From Pseudomonas thivervalensis (GTDB lineage Bacteria > Pseudomonadota > Gammaproteobacteria > Pseudomonadales > Pseudomonadaceae), in NCBI RefSeq assembly GCF_001269655.1, contig NZ_LHVE01000012.1, positions 62,001 to 126,000 on the forward strand: a DNA stretch of 64,000 bases, in the 5' to 3' direction. The position numbers were made by a program, and so were the translations under genes. The first letter of the stretch is position 1. Each line of letters starts with the position of its first letter. Positions 28,555 through 36,910 of this stretch are shown one piece after another. The notes under the pieces are model-generated. The model was not told the DNA's origin. It saw nothing but the letters and a program-made list of their open reading frames with translations, and ran no database searches.

Positions 28555-28581
28555 TCAAGTGCCTACGACTTTGGTCGATAC
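28555..28581 (+). promoter_or_regulatory. FliA (sigma-28) promoter for the chemoreceptor
   Basis: TCAA at 28555-28558, 15 bases, then GTCGATAC at 28574-28581 match the flagellar sigma-28 consensus (TAAA-N15-GCCGATAA) with exact spacing. It lies about 100 bases upstream of the chemoreceptor ATG, as expected for an MCP gene. The rest of the 293-base gap between the divergent GlxA gene and the MCP shows nothing else I can name. Confidence 0.65.
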
Positions 28582-28682
28582 ACTGGCAGTAGGCATGGGT
28601 GCTTTTCCCTTCCAGAGACTCGCAACGCCAACCACTGCTGTTTCCGCCGTTCCAACACTTAAAATATTCCGCGGGAGAAGTC

Positions 28683-30626
28683 ATGAATATCAAACAGAAG
28701 CTGACATGGGCGTTCGCGACCATCGCCTGCCTTCCCGTTATCCTGGTGGCGGTGCTTGTCGTGCTGAACCTGCGCGACGCCGCGAAGGCTAACTTCCTGG
28801 ACAGTAGCGGCCGGGAAATCCGCCAGATCGACAACGGCATGAAGCAGTTCTTCGACGGCATCAGCCAGAACGTCGAATTCTTCGCCAAGGATCCGCGGGT
28901 CATCGCGGCCAAAGGGCTGAAAAGCTACGCCGGTGCCGACGCCGCACAACGGCCCTTCCCTGAGATCAACCAGCAGCTTCTGGACATCTTCGAAAGATTC
29001 GCCAAGAGCCATCCCACCACCGCCTACCTTTCCGTGGGCATGGAGGACGGCGGCTACGCCAGTTGGCCGGACGATCCCAAAATGACCAACTACGACCCAC
29101 GCGTGCGTCCATGGTACAAGGCCGCGATGGCCGCACCGGGCACCAACGTGCGCACGGACGCCTATTACTGGGCGCCGGACGACGTGTCGCTGATCGGCAC
29201 CGTACACACCGTCAGCGACGCCAGTGGCAAACCCATCGGCGTGGTCGGCCTGGACGTGTCGCTCAAGCAACTGACCGAACTGGTCAAGAACATCAAGCTG
29301 GGTGAGAGCGGCTACCTGATGCTGGTGGAAGCCAACGGCAACGTCCTGGTGGACCCTGCCGATGCCAAGCACAACTTCAAGCCGCTGGCCGACCTGGGCC
29401 CCAACTATGCCGAGCTGGCCAAGAGCAGCGATGGCGTGACCCAGATCGAAATCGACGGCGTGCCCTACATGGCCAACGTGGTCAGTTCCAAAGGGCTGGG
29501 CTGGCGCTTTATCGGCCTGATCAAACGCGATGAAGTGATGGCCGAGGCGTCGAGCCTGACTTGGCTGATCGCCGCCATTGCCGCCGTGCTGGCCGTGGTC
29601 TTCGCCGTGGTGGGCGCCAGTTTCGCCAGCGTGATCGTGCGGCCGATTCGCGGTGTTGCCAATGGCCTGCAGGAAATCGCCGAAGGTGAAGGCGACCTCA
29701 CCCGCAAGCTCTCGGTGCAAGGCAAGGACGAAACGGCCACCCTGGCGGGCTGGTTCAACCAGTTCCTGGGCATGATCGCGCAATTGATGCAGCGCATCGG
29801 CAGCGCATCGTCCGACCTGCAAACCGCCGCAGCCGATACCAGCCACGTGGCCCAGAACATGAACGATGCTGCCGGGCGCCAGCGCCAGGCCGTGGAATTG
29901 GTGAGCACCGCGTTCAACGAGATGGTCGCCACCGCCAACGAAGTGGCCCGCTCGTGCAGCCAGGCCGCCTCCAGTGCGGACGAAGGCTATCGCGATGTAC
30001 ACGATGGCCAGCACCACATCGGCGAAGCCACGGGCAGCGTGCTGAAACTGAGCGAGGACCTGCAACAGTCGACCCAGACCATGCAGGCGCTGGAACAGGA
30101 CAGCAAAAACATCAACACCATCCTCGACACCATTCGCTCCATCGCCGAGCAGACCAACCTGCTGGCCCTCAACGCCGCCATCGAGGCCGCCCGCGCCGGT
30201 GATCAGGGTCGCGGCTTTGCCGTGGTCGCCGATGAGGTACGAGCCCTGGCTCGCCGCACCGCCGACTCCACCGGCGAGATCGACAGCTTGCTGGGCAACC
30301 TTGCGCGGCGCACCCAGGAAGTGACCCAGCAGATGCAAAGCAGCCTGCAGGTGTCGCACACCAGCGTCGAGCGCATCCAGCAGGCCCGCGACAGCTTCGA
30401 CAAGATCCGCAATTCGGTGGACTCGATTCGCGACCAGAACACGCAGATCGCCACGGCGGCAGAGGAACAGCACCAGGTCGCCGAAGACATCAACCGACAC
30501 ATCGCGCAGATCCATGCCGATGCCCAGTTGGTCGAAGAATTCGCTCACTCGGCGCAGACCGGCTCGGGGCGCTTGACCGATATTTCCGGACAGCTCAAGG
30601 GGTTGGTGGGACGCTTCAAATTCTAA
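28683..30626 (+). CDS. Methyl-accepting chemotaxis protein with dCache_1 amino-acid-type sensor
   Basis: This 648-residue chemoreceptor has a transmembrane helix at residues 10-30, a periplasmic dCache sensor (35-280), a second membrane helix near 290-315, HAMP (315-370) and a signalling domain with the hairpin tip ALNAAIEAARAGDQGRGFAV. The sensor has Tyr137, Arg142, Trp144, Tyr145 and Asp191. These match, in spacing, the Y-x4-R-x-W-Y...D motif known for amino-acid-binding dCache receptors such as PctA. A related amine could also bind. The ATG at 28683 follows GGGAGAAG. A sigma-28 promoter precedes it. Its position beside the betaine island could mean chemotaxis to an island substrate, which is inference. 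Confidence 0.92.
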   Translation: MNIKQKLTWAFATIACLPVILVAVLVVLNLRDAAKANFLDSSGREIRQIDNGMKQFFDGISQNVEFFAKDPRVIAAKGLKSYAGADAAQRPFPEINQQLLDIFERFAKSHPTTAYLSVGMEDGGYASWPDDPKMTNYDPRVRPWYKAAMAAPGTNVRTDAYYWAPDDVSLIGTVHTVSDASGKPIGVVGLDVSLKQLTELVKNIKLGESGYLMLVEANGNVLVDPADAKHNFKPLADLGPNYAELAKSSDGVTQIEIDGVPYMANVVSSKGLGWRFIGLIKRDEVMAEASSLTWLIAAIAAVLAVVFAVVGASFASVIVRPIRGVANGLQEIAEGEGDLTRKLSVQGKDETATLAGWFNQFLGMIAQLMQRIGSASSDLQTAAADTSHVAQNMNDAAGRQRQAVELVSTAFNEMVATANEVARSCSQAASSADEGYRDVHDGQHHIGEATGSVLKLSEDLQQSTQTMQALEQDSKNINTILDTIRSIAEQTNLLALNAAIEAARAGDQGRGFAVVADEVRALARRTADSTGEIDSLLGNLARRTQEVTQQMQSSLQVSHTSVERIQQARDSFDKIRNSVDSIRDQNTQIATAAEEQHQVAEDINRHIAQIHADAQLVEEFAHSAQTGSGRLTDISGQLKGLVGRFKF

Positions 30627-30654
30627 CTGGGCCTATGTCCCGCTGAAGACCCAA

Positions 30655-30744
30655 TGTGGGAGCGAGCCTGCTCGCGAATGCGGTGTCACAGCCAAGTAGG
30701 ATGCTGACTGTGCCGGCCTCTTCGCGAGCAGGCTCGCTCCCACA
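30655..30744. repeat. REPIN, TGTGGGAGCGAGC family, plus a degenerate single unit
   Basis: TGTGGGAGCGAGCCTGCTCG and its complement are followed at about 30790 by a lone, degenerate TGTGGGGCTTGCTCGCGAAG unit. The pair separates the convergent MCP and transporter genes. Confidence 0.85.
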
Positions 30745-30844
30745 AGGGGCCTGCGGTTACCTGAGTTTTGTGTTCGCTGAAGATCAAAAATGTGGGGCTT
30801 GCTCGCGAAGGCGATGTCACAGCCACTGGGTGTTTGCCCGGCCA

Positions 30845-31732
30845 CTACCCTTTCGCCTTGATCGCATACATCCCACCGGCAATCACCAGACACGCCCCCA
30901 CCACCGTCCAGGTGTCGGGTAGCTCGCCGAATACCAACAGGCCAATCAGCGTGGCAAACACCAGCAGCGTGTAGTTGAACGGCTGGAGCGTGGCCGCCGT
31001 TGCATACTTCAGCGCCTGGAGGAATAACAGCTGGGCCACCACGCCTGTCGTGGACAGCACCGCAATCAGGCCCCATTGCATCGGGCTCGGCGCCACCCAT
31101 CCGGGAAGGCCCAGCAACGTAACGGTGATCGCGCCGAAAAAGCCCATGTACAGCATGTTCGTGGCGAACGAATCATGCTGGCTGATCCGACGTGTGAGCA
31201 CGCTGAAGATCGCGAACCCCAAGGCAGACGCCAGCGGAATCAGCGCTACAAGCTCGAACACACCGCTGCCAGGCCGAAGGATGACCAGCGTTCCCGCGAA
31301 ACCTACGGCGGCGGCAACCCATCGACGCACGCCGATGAATTCACCCAGGAACACCCCAGCCAACGCCAGTGTCATCAAGGGAAACACCGCGTACAGGGCG
31401 TGCATTTCCGCCAGCCCCAGATAGCGCAGCCCCCATCCAAACAGCACGATTTCACCGACCCCGATCAATGCACGGATGATCTGCTGGTAAGGATGGCGGC
31501 TTCGGCACGCGGTCCGCAGGCTGCCCTGATAGACGCTATAACCGACAGCAAAAGCCAGGAATACCCAATAGCGCACCATCACCAACTGTGCGACGGGGAG
31601 GTCTTTGACCAGCACCTTGGTGATCCCGTCCTGGCTGGCAAACACCAGCATGGAGAGCAGGCACAGGAGAATGCCGAACTGGGGCCTGGGAACATCATAA
31701 GCTCGTGCAGCGCTGTCCAACTGATTGCTCAT
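30845..31732 (-). CDS. EamA/DMT family transporter
   Basis: This 295-residue inner-membrane protein has ten predicted helices and two EamA repeats. The first includes ASQDGITKVLVKDLPVAQLV; the second ends in GELPDTWTVVGACLVIAGGM. It is third in a minus-strand series after the Rieske oxygenase and a DHDPS-family enzyme (98-base gap). It may therefore import the substrate or export a product of that pathway. Substrates cannot be deduced within this family. Confidence 0.88.
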   Translation of the reverse strand: MSNQLDSAARAYDVPRPQFGILLCLLSMLVFASQDGITKVLVKDLPVAQLVMVRYWVFLAFAVGYSVYQGSLRTACRSRHPYQQIIRALIGVGEIVLFGWGLRYLGLAEMHALYAVFPLMTLALAGVFLGEFIGVRRWVAAAVGFAGTLVILRPGSGVFELVALIPLASALGFAIFSVLTRRISQHDSFATNMLYMGFFGAITVTLLGLPGWVAPSPMQWGLIAVLSTTGVVAQLLFLQALKYATAATLQPFNYTLLVFATLIGLLVFGELPDTWTVVGACLVIAGGMYAIKAKG

Positions 31733-31829
31733 AGATCATTCCATTTGGAGGGGACTTGCTGCTGCGTGACGACAGGCATCATTCACGCCCGGCACACCAT
31801 TCGCGTCATCGTAAGTCTGGGCCCCAGCG

Positions 31830-32723
31830 TCAGGCGAGGTCAGACTCGAGCGCGATCAAAGGCTCAAGGGCAACTTCAAGCGCGTCGACTTTACCGGCGG
31901 ACAAACGCGCCAGGGGCCGACGTGGACTCCCCGCCCCATAGCCGGTGATCTCGGCACCGGCATAGACCGACTGCACATAATCACCCTGCCAGATCAACGA
32001 CATCGCCGGCTCGATCGACCGCCAGATCTCCCGGGCACGGGCCCAGTCCTGTTTCATGGCGGCCTCCACCACGGCAACGCACGCGCGCGGGGCCATGTTC
32101 GCCCCGCCCCAGATCAGGCCCGCGGCACCGGCGAAGAGTGCGTAAGGCACCAGCGCGTCGGCGCCATTCATCGTCGGCAGGCCCGTACGGATCAGCGAGG
32201 CTTGGGCAGCAAGATCACCACTGCTGTCCTTGACCGACACGAAGTGGGGAACCTCGCTCAACCGGCGGAACAGCGCCGGGGTCACTTCTACGCCCACCGC
32301 CTGAGGCACGTTGTAGCCAATGATCGGCAACCCGGCTTCGGACACTGTGGAATAGAAATCGACGATGCCCTGGTCGTCGGTTGGGCCTTCGAAAAACGGT
32401 GGCAGCACCATGACGCCATCGGCACCACATTCAGCGGCATGACGGGTGCGCTGCAGCACTTCGTCCGCCAACAAGGCAGAGGTTTGCACGATGACGCGAG
32501 CACGCCCCTTGATGACCTTGGCGCCAAAGGCCACCAGTTGCCTGGACTCTTCCTGGCTCAGGTAGACATGCATGCCGGTCCCTGAGCTCAAGACAAAACC
32601 CTGTACGCCAGCAGCCAGATAGCGCTCGAGCAACGTTTCGAAGCGCGGATAGTCGATCTTGCCTTGGGCATCGAACGGCGTGATCACGGCCAGGTTGAGG
32701 CCGGAAAAAGCGAATGCGGACAT
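31830..32723 (-). CDS. DHDPS/N-acetylneuraminate lyase family enzyme, first of two in the island
   Basis: This 297-residue TIM-barrel aldolase/dehydratase has Schiff-base Lys165 in FVSVKDSSGD and Tyr137 in IIGYNVP. The carboxylate-binding loop reads SSGTGMHVYLS instead of the usual GTTGE-type loop, so the substrate probably differs from that of dihydrodipicolinate synthase. The ATG at 32723 follows AAGGGGC. It lies downstream of the Rieske gene across a perfect hairpin and upstream of the EamA gene. Family members relevant here are pyrroline-4-hydroxy-2-carboxylate deaminases, 2-keto-acid aldolases and dehydratases. Confidence 0.85.
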   Translation of the reverse strand: MSAFAFSGLNLAVITPFDAQGKIDYPRFETLLERYLAAGVQGFVLSSGTGMHVYLSQEESRQLVAFGAKVIKGRARVIVQTSALLADEVLQRTRHAAECGADGVMVLPPFFEGPTDDQGIVDFYSTVSEAGLPIIGYNVPQAVGVEVTPALFRRLSEVPHFVSVKDSSGDLAAQASLIRTGLPTMNGADALVPYALFAGAAGLIWGGANMAPRACVAVVEAAMKQDWARAREIWRSIEPAMSLIWQGDYVQSVYAGAEITGYGAGSPRRPLARLSAGKVDALEVALEPLIALESDLA

Positions 32724-32757
32724 TGAATCGAGCCCCTTCTTGTTCTTCTTGAGCCGA

Positions 32758-32790
32758 CGTGCCAACAGCCCTTCCCGGGCTGTTGGCACG
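32758..32790 (-). other. Perfect intercistronic hairpin
   Basis: A 14-bp perfect stem (CGTGCCAACAGCCC and complement) with a 5-base loop lies in the 128-base gap between the Rieske gene and the DHDPS-family gene. No T run follows in the direction of transcription, so it is unlikely to be a simple terminator. It may protect or process the mRNA, or act as a partial attenuator that sets different levels for the two genes. Confidence 0.7.
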
Positions 32791-32851
32791 CACTGACAAT
32801 CGAGCCCCTCGATGGCCAACGCAGAAAACGCCGGCCAGCGTTGCGGGGAAA

Positions 32852-34087
32852 TCAATCCACCGATTTAAGTGGAATCTGGGCCTGGAGGCGCGTCAGCATG
32901 GTTTCGCAGTACCAGTCATCAAACTGGCATACACCATTTTCCGCAATGTCCGAAAAGGGTCCCGGCTCGTAAGTCGGCGAGGTCACACCGGCCTGCGTAC
33001 CTTCTACCAAACGACGGTCTTGATCGTTGGTGGCAAGCCAGACCTTGGTCAGCCGGTCAATCTCATAGTCCACACCTTCAACGGCGGTATTGGGCACCAG
33101 CCATTTGGTCGTCACCAGCGTTTCGCCAGGTCCGATCGGGAGTACCCGGAAGCTCAATGCGTGATCGCCGAGAAAGTGGTTCCAGGTAGACGGGTAGTTG
33201 AAGTAGAGCAAGGCGCCAATATCCGGCTCGCCACTTTTATCCAGGCGTCCCGCCACCGCAGGTTTACCATCCATTGTGTAACTCACGGCGCCTGCGGAAA
33301 GTGGAATGCGCGTCATGCGAAAACGGCCATTCGGATCCATCACCAGCTTGCTTGGCATACCCGCGGTTTCGCAGCGATTCCAGTGTGCGGTCAGTTCGGG
33401 ATCATCTTCGCCACCCACCCCGGCCACAGAAAGGTTCTCGACAAAAGAGTTCATCAACTCGGGATGCGTACCGTCACAGTGGAAACACTCGCGGTTGTTC
33501 TCGAACACGAGCTTCCAGTTACCCTTTTCCACGAGGTTGGACTCGAAAGCCACCTTGCAGTTATCGAGGAAATGGGGGGCGATGAAAGGACTTACAGAGT
33601 GCCTGAAACTTTCGAATTCCGGCGCCTGGTCAGCAACGCAGACATAAATGTAGGTATGAACAATTTCACAATGAACAGGTTTCAGGTTGTATTGAGACCT
33701 GTCGAAATCGGCCCCCATATTACCGGCAAACAAAAGACTGCCATCCAGTTCGAACGTCCACTTATGATAAGGACAAACCAGTTTCGCGACTTTGCCCTGG
33801 GCGTGCTCGCAAACTTTAGAACCACGATGGCGACAAGCATTGTGAAAAGCCCGGACCTGGCCACTTTTATCCCTGACGATCAAGACGGGATAGTCGCCGA
33901 TCTGCATCGTCAAGTATTGCCCGGGTTTTTCAATCTCAAAAGTATGCCCGGCAAAAATCCAATCCTTGTGCCAGATCTGCTCAAGATCCTGACGGAAAAC
34001 CTCAGGTTCAATATACAGTTCGCGGGGAAGCGCGTGGCGCGCCTTACGCTTTTTAATAAGGTCGATCACGGATGCCTTGATATTCAT
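32852..34087 (-). CDS. Rieske oxygenase alpha subunit, betaine-demethylase-like
   Basis: This 411-residue catalytic subunit of a Rieske non-haem iron oxygenase has [2Fe-2S] ligands Cys85-x-His87 and Cys105-x2-His108 (CRHRGSKVC, CPYHKW). The mononuclear iron site includes His203 and His208 in NNRECFHCDGTHPEL. This NNREC-x-H-C motif is shared with quaternary-ammonium oxygenases such as GbcA (glycine betaine), Stc2 (stachydrine) and CntA (carnitine), so an N-methyl onium compound is the expected substrate. No reductase gene lies beside it. The promoter region carries the LysR-type operator described at 34247-34289. It heads a minus-strand unit with a DHDPS-family enzyme and an EamA transporter. 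Confidence 0.88.
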   Translation of the reverse strand: MNIKASVIDLIKKRKARHALPRELYIEPEVFRQDLEQIWHKDWIFAGHTFEIEKPGQYLTMQIGDYPVLIVRDKSGQVRAFHNACRHRGSKVCEHAQGKVAKLVCPYHKWTFELDGSLLFAGNMGADFDRSQYNLKPVHCEIVHTYIYVCVADQAPEFESFRHSVSPFIAPHFLDNCKVAFESNLVEKGNWKLVFENNRECFHCDGTHPELMNSFVENLSVAGVGGEDDPELTAHWNRCETAGMPSKLVMDPNGRFRMTRIPLSAGAVSYTMDGKPAVAGRLDKSGEPDIGALLYFNYPSTWNHFLGDHALSFRVLPIGPGETLVTTKWLVPNTAVEGVDYEIDRLTKVWLATNDQDRRLVEGTQAGVTSPTYEPGPFSDIAENGVCQFDDWYCETMLTRLQAQIPLKSVD

Positions 34088-34246
34088 TATTATCCTCTAC
34101 ACATCAACCTGACGGTTAATGGCAAGTACGCCCAGAAAACGGTGTCATGGCCAACGGATCCTGCGCACTGAATCGTCCAACGCAGCCGCTGAATAAATAT
34201 TTTCTAGCCATGTTTAACACGAAGGGTACGGTAGCCTGCCCAGTCG

Positions 34247-34289
34247 GCAAAACTACATTTTCGTCGTTCAACTGATAACTTAGCGTTAT
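34247..34289 (-). promoter_or_regulatory. LysR-type bipartite operator, copy before the Rieske operon
   Basis: Read on the minus strand: ATAAC-GCTAA-GTTAT, then C, 12 bases, then AAAATGTAGTTTTGC. The first part is a perfect dyad with the T-N11-A core of LysR recognition sites. The second has the position expected of an activation site. Two other copies (35437 and 39058) share the dyad, the 12-base spacing and the AAATGT-x-GTT half. The site is about 160 bases upstream of the Rieske ATG. Confidence 0.7.
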
Positions 34290-34352
34290 GACCCAGCGAA
34301 TCCAGACAATACCCTCGCTACCGACCGAGAAGACTTCAAGGAAGCGGGGAAT

Positions 34353-35321
34353 TTATACGCTCCACCTGGAAAATTTCGAAAGGATCCAGTCGCGCACTCT
34401 CCGACAGGCATCTTCGTATTCAGTCCTTTCATTGCAGGCCACGTAATGAAGACTGTTTCGAAGCGTCACCTGATGCTCGACGGGGCGGACGAGCTGCCCT
34501 CGCTCGACCATTGCCCCGACCAGCTGGTTCCAGCCCAGTGCGACGCCTTGATGGGTCAGGACCATGTTCATGATCAGGTTGTAATCATTGGCATGAAAAA
34601 TAGGCGGACAGTCGGCAGGACGCTCATCGATATCAACGTTCAGAAAAGCCAGCCATACCCCCCAATCCACATGTTCAGCCACACCCGACCGTCCATAGGG
34701 ACTTAGATTGAGCAGCGAAGAATCGCGCACCCCTTCCAGCGAGGTCAGTTCGGGATGCGCATCCAAAAATGCAGGAGAGCACACAGGATAAATAATATCG
34801 TGGCACAACTGATAACTTTTATATCCGTCACCGACCTTGCGAATTTTTGAAATGATGATGTCCGGCTCGACACCAGGCTCCATATTCACAAAGTTCTGAG
34901 TGGTAATCAGGTTGAACTCAATATCCGGGTTAGTCGCACGAAACTCCGGAAGATGCTCTGACAGCCATAGTGCAGAAAAGGCCGGTGAGCAACAAACCGT
35001 CAGGATATGTTTTTGCGTCGGTGCGGTACGAATCCTTTCAGCCGCCTGCGCGATATTAACGAAGGACAGTTGCGCCGCCTCAAAAAAAATCTTTCCCTCG
35101 GCGGTTAGTTCTACCGTGCGCCCGGCACGCATAAACAGTTGAGCGCCCAACGAATCCTCAAGCTCTCGTATTTGCCGACTGATCGCGGCTTGGGATACGC
35201 ACAGCGCCTCCGCTGCCCGTGTGAAGCTTTCATATTTAGCGGCGGCGACAAATGCTCTGACAGCCCGAAGGGAAGGCATTCTAAGCAGCAATGTATCGGG
35301 GTCAACGTGTCTGCTGAGCAT
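34353..35321 (-). CDS. LysR family regulator, likely controller of the betaine island
   Basis: This 322-residue GcvA-like LysR regulator has the helix-turn-helix FTRAAEALCVSQAAISRQIRE near residues 33-53 and an effector domain to the end. A second ATG (M-P-S-L-R-A-V) lies 14 codons downstream. It sits between the Rieske operon and the divergent ABC importer operon, and a T-N11-A operator is found upstream of both. It is thus the best candidate for the protein that binds the repeated site. Its base composition is lower in GC than the flanking core genes. Confidence 0.88.
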   Translation of the reverse strand: MLSRHVDPDTLLLRMPSLRAVRAFVAAAKYESFTRAAEALCVSQAAISRQIRELEDSLGAQLFMRAGRTVELTAEGKIFFEAAQLSFVNIAQAAERIRTAPTQKHILTVCCSPAFSALWLSEHLPEFRATNPDIEFNLITTQNFVNMEPGVEPDIIISKIRKVGDGYKSYQLCHDIIYPVCSPAFLDAHPELTSLEGVRDSSLLNLSPYGRSGVAEHVDWGVWLAFLNVDIDERPADCPPIFHANDYNLIMNMVLTHQGVALGWNQLVGAMVERGQLVRPVEHQVTLRNSLHYVACNERTEYEDACRRVRDWILSKFSRWSV

Positions 35322-35436
35322 GGTAAGCCCTCATCCTCCTATCATCCGCGAAAGCGGCGGAGCGTAACCCAATAGCCTAGCCCAGGCCAAACCAAAGCGT
35401 CGTGATTGGACCAAGGCGGTCGTTTCGGCGGGTCTC

Positions 35437-35502
35437 GATAACGTTAGGTTATCCATAAAGCCCTGTAAATGTTGTTGGATTTAAAATCCGGATACTTATA
35501 GA
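35437..35502 (+). promoter_or_regulatory. LysR-type bipartite operator and promoter of the ABC importer
   Basis: A perfect dyad GATAAC-GTTAG-GTTATC (35437-35453), 12 bases, then TAAATGTTGTTGGAT (35466-35480). TTGGAT at its end can serve as -35, with TATAGA at 35497-35502 as -10 (16-base spacer), so a bound activator would touch RNA polymerase. The copy at 39058-39100 is nearly identical. The site lies in the 333-base divergent region; the remaining 150 bases to the ATG form a long leader with no clear structure seen. Confidence 0.72.
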
Positions 35503-35654
35503 TTGAAAAAAAGCCCGAGCCCAAGGGCAAACAATAAAAAACAGGTACATGTCATGCGCCGATCTATCTTTTATTACTGCCCGCCTAAATTACCAACGCT
35601 CGAGCTCAATTCGATTTCGTGCGCTTGTAGCGTTACACGCAAAGGAGGGACACG

Positions 35655-36815
35655 ATGACTAGTGCAGACGAAATCATTTCTGTTAAGAACGTTTTTAAAA
35701 TATTTGGCGCCCAGCCTGAAACGGCAATGAAAATGCTCACCGCCGGAGCGAGCAAAAAAGAAGTCTTTGAAAAAACAGGCCAGGTTATTGGTGTTTTCGA
35801 CGCCAGCTTCGCGGTCAAGCGTGGCGAAATATTTGTGATCATGGGGCTCTCAGGTTCTGGGAAGTCGACGATGGTTCGATTGTTCAACCGCCTTATCGAG
35901 CCGACTTCGGGCAGCATTTATCTGAACGGTCGCGAAATTACCGGGCTGGCTGACAAAGCCCTTCTGGATGTCCGCCGCAAAGAGATGGGCATGGTGTTCC
36001 AATCCTTTGCCTTGATGCCGCACATGAGCGTTCTGGAAAACACCGCCTTTGGGCTGGAAATTTCCGGCATCAGTGAAAAGGAACGGCATAGCCGCGCCAG
36101 GGAAGCCCTGGCCCAAGTTGGCCTGGCAGGCCAGGAGCACAGCTATCCGCATCAACTTTCCGGCGGCATGCAGCAACGCGTAGGCCTGGCCCGCGCGCTT
36201 GCCAACGACCCGACCATCCTGCTGATGGACGAAGCCTTTTCCGCCCTGGACCCGCTGATCCGCAGCGAGATGCAGGGCGAGCTCATTCGCCTGCAAGCCG
36301 AGCAGAAGCGGACCATCATTTTCATTTCCCACGACATCGAGGAAGCCGTTCGCATCGGTCACCGCATCGCGATCATGGAGGGCGGTCAGGTGGTCCAGAT
36401 CGGCACTCCTCAAGAGCTGATCAGTCAACCGGCCAATGACTATGTCCGCACGTTCTTCAAAGGCTTCGACAGCTCACGGATCCTCAAGGCAGGCGACGTG
36501 GCCAGGCTCGATCCGGAATCGGTTCGCAAGCTGAACGGCCAAGCGCCACAGTTCAAGGCCGGCCTACCGTTCGGTTACTTGATCGATGAAGGCGGGCAAC
36601 TGCTCGGGGTGGTGGATATCGATACCAGCGGCGCAGGTGGCAGCACGCATTACACCCAGCACCAACAGCATCCCGTATTTACCGATACCCCCCTGCACGA
36701 AGTACTGGAAATCGCAGCCAACCTGCCCTACCCGGTCCCTGTACTCGACCGTTCGGGCGCGCTCACCGGAACCCTGTCGAAGAGCCAGTTGCTGCAAACG
36801 CTGAGCCGACATTGA
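35655..36815 (+). CDS. Glycine betaine/proline-type ABC transporter ATPase (ProV-like)
   Basis: This 386-residue ATPase has Walker A GLSGSGKST (64-72), Q-loop VFQSF, signature LSGGMQQRV (168-176), Walker B ILLMDEAFSALD (188-199) and switch His in ISHDIEEA. The C-terminal part (about 275-386) is CBS-like, as in the ProV/OpuA regulatory domains. The N-terminal extension before the first beta strand (KKEVFEKTGQVIGV) is typical of ProV. AGGAGG lies just before the ATG. It is the first gene of a three-gene importer operon. Confidence 0.93.
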   Translation: MTSADEIISVKNVFKIFGAQPETAMKMLTAGASKKEVFEKTGQVIGVFDASFAVKRGEIFVIMGLSGSGKSTMVRLFNRLIEPTSGSIYLNGREITGLADKALLDVRRKEMGMVFQSFALMPHMSVLENTAFGLEISGISEKERHSRAREALAQVGLAGQEHSYPHQLSGGMQQRVGLARALANDPTILLMDEAFSALDPLIRSEMQGELIRLQAEQKRTIIFISHDIEEAVRIGHRIAIMEGGQVVQIGTPQELISQPANDYVRTFFKGFDSSRILKAGDVARLDPESVRKLNGQAPQFKAGLPFGYLIDEGGQLLGVVDIDTSGAGGSTHYTQHQQHPVFTDTPLHEVLEIAANLPYPVPVLDRSGALTGTLSKSQLLQTLSRH

Positions 36816-36910
36816 ACAGCCGCGCTCTCTTTAACGGGTGCGCCCTGATGACCTGTAGTGCCTGCGGCTTCCATGACGCCGCTGCGGTGATGATGAAGAG
36901 GTAAGCCCCG

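Noticed and set aside
32852..34087. Assignment as glycine betaine monooxygenase GbcA
   Set aside because: The motif fits the group but there is no GbcB reductase next to it, and the neighbours suggest other betaines; a specific name is not supported.
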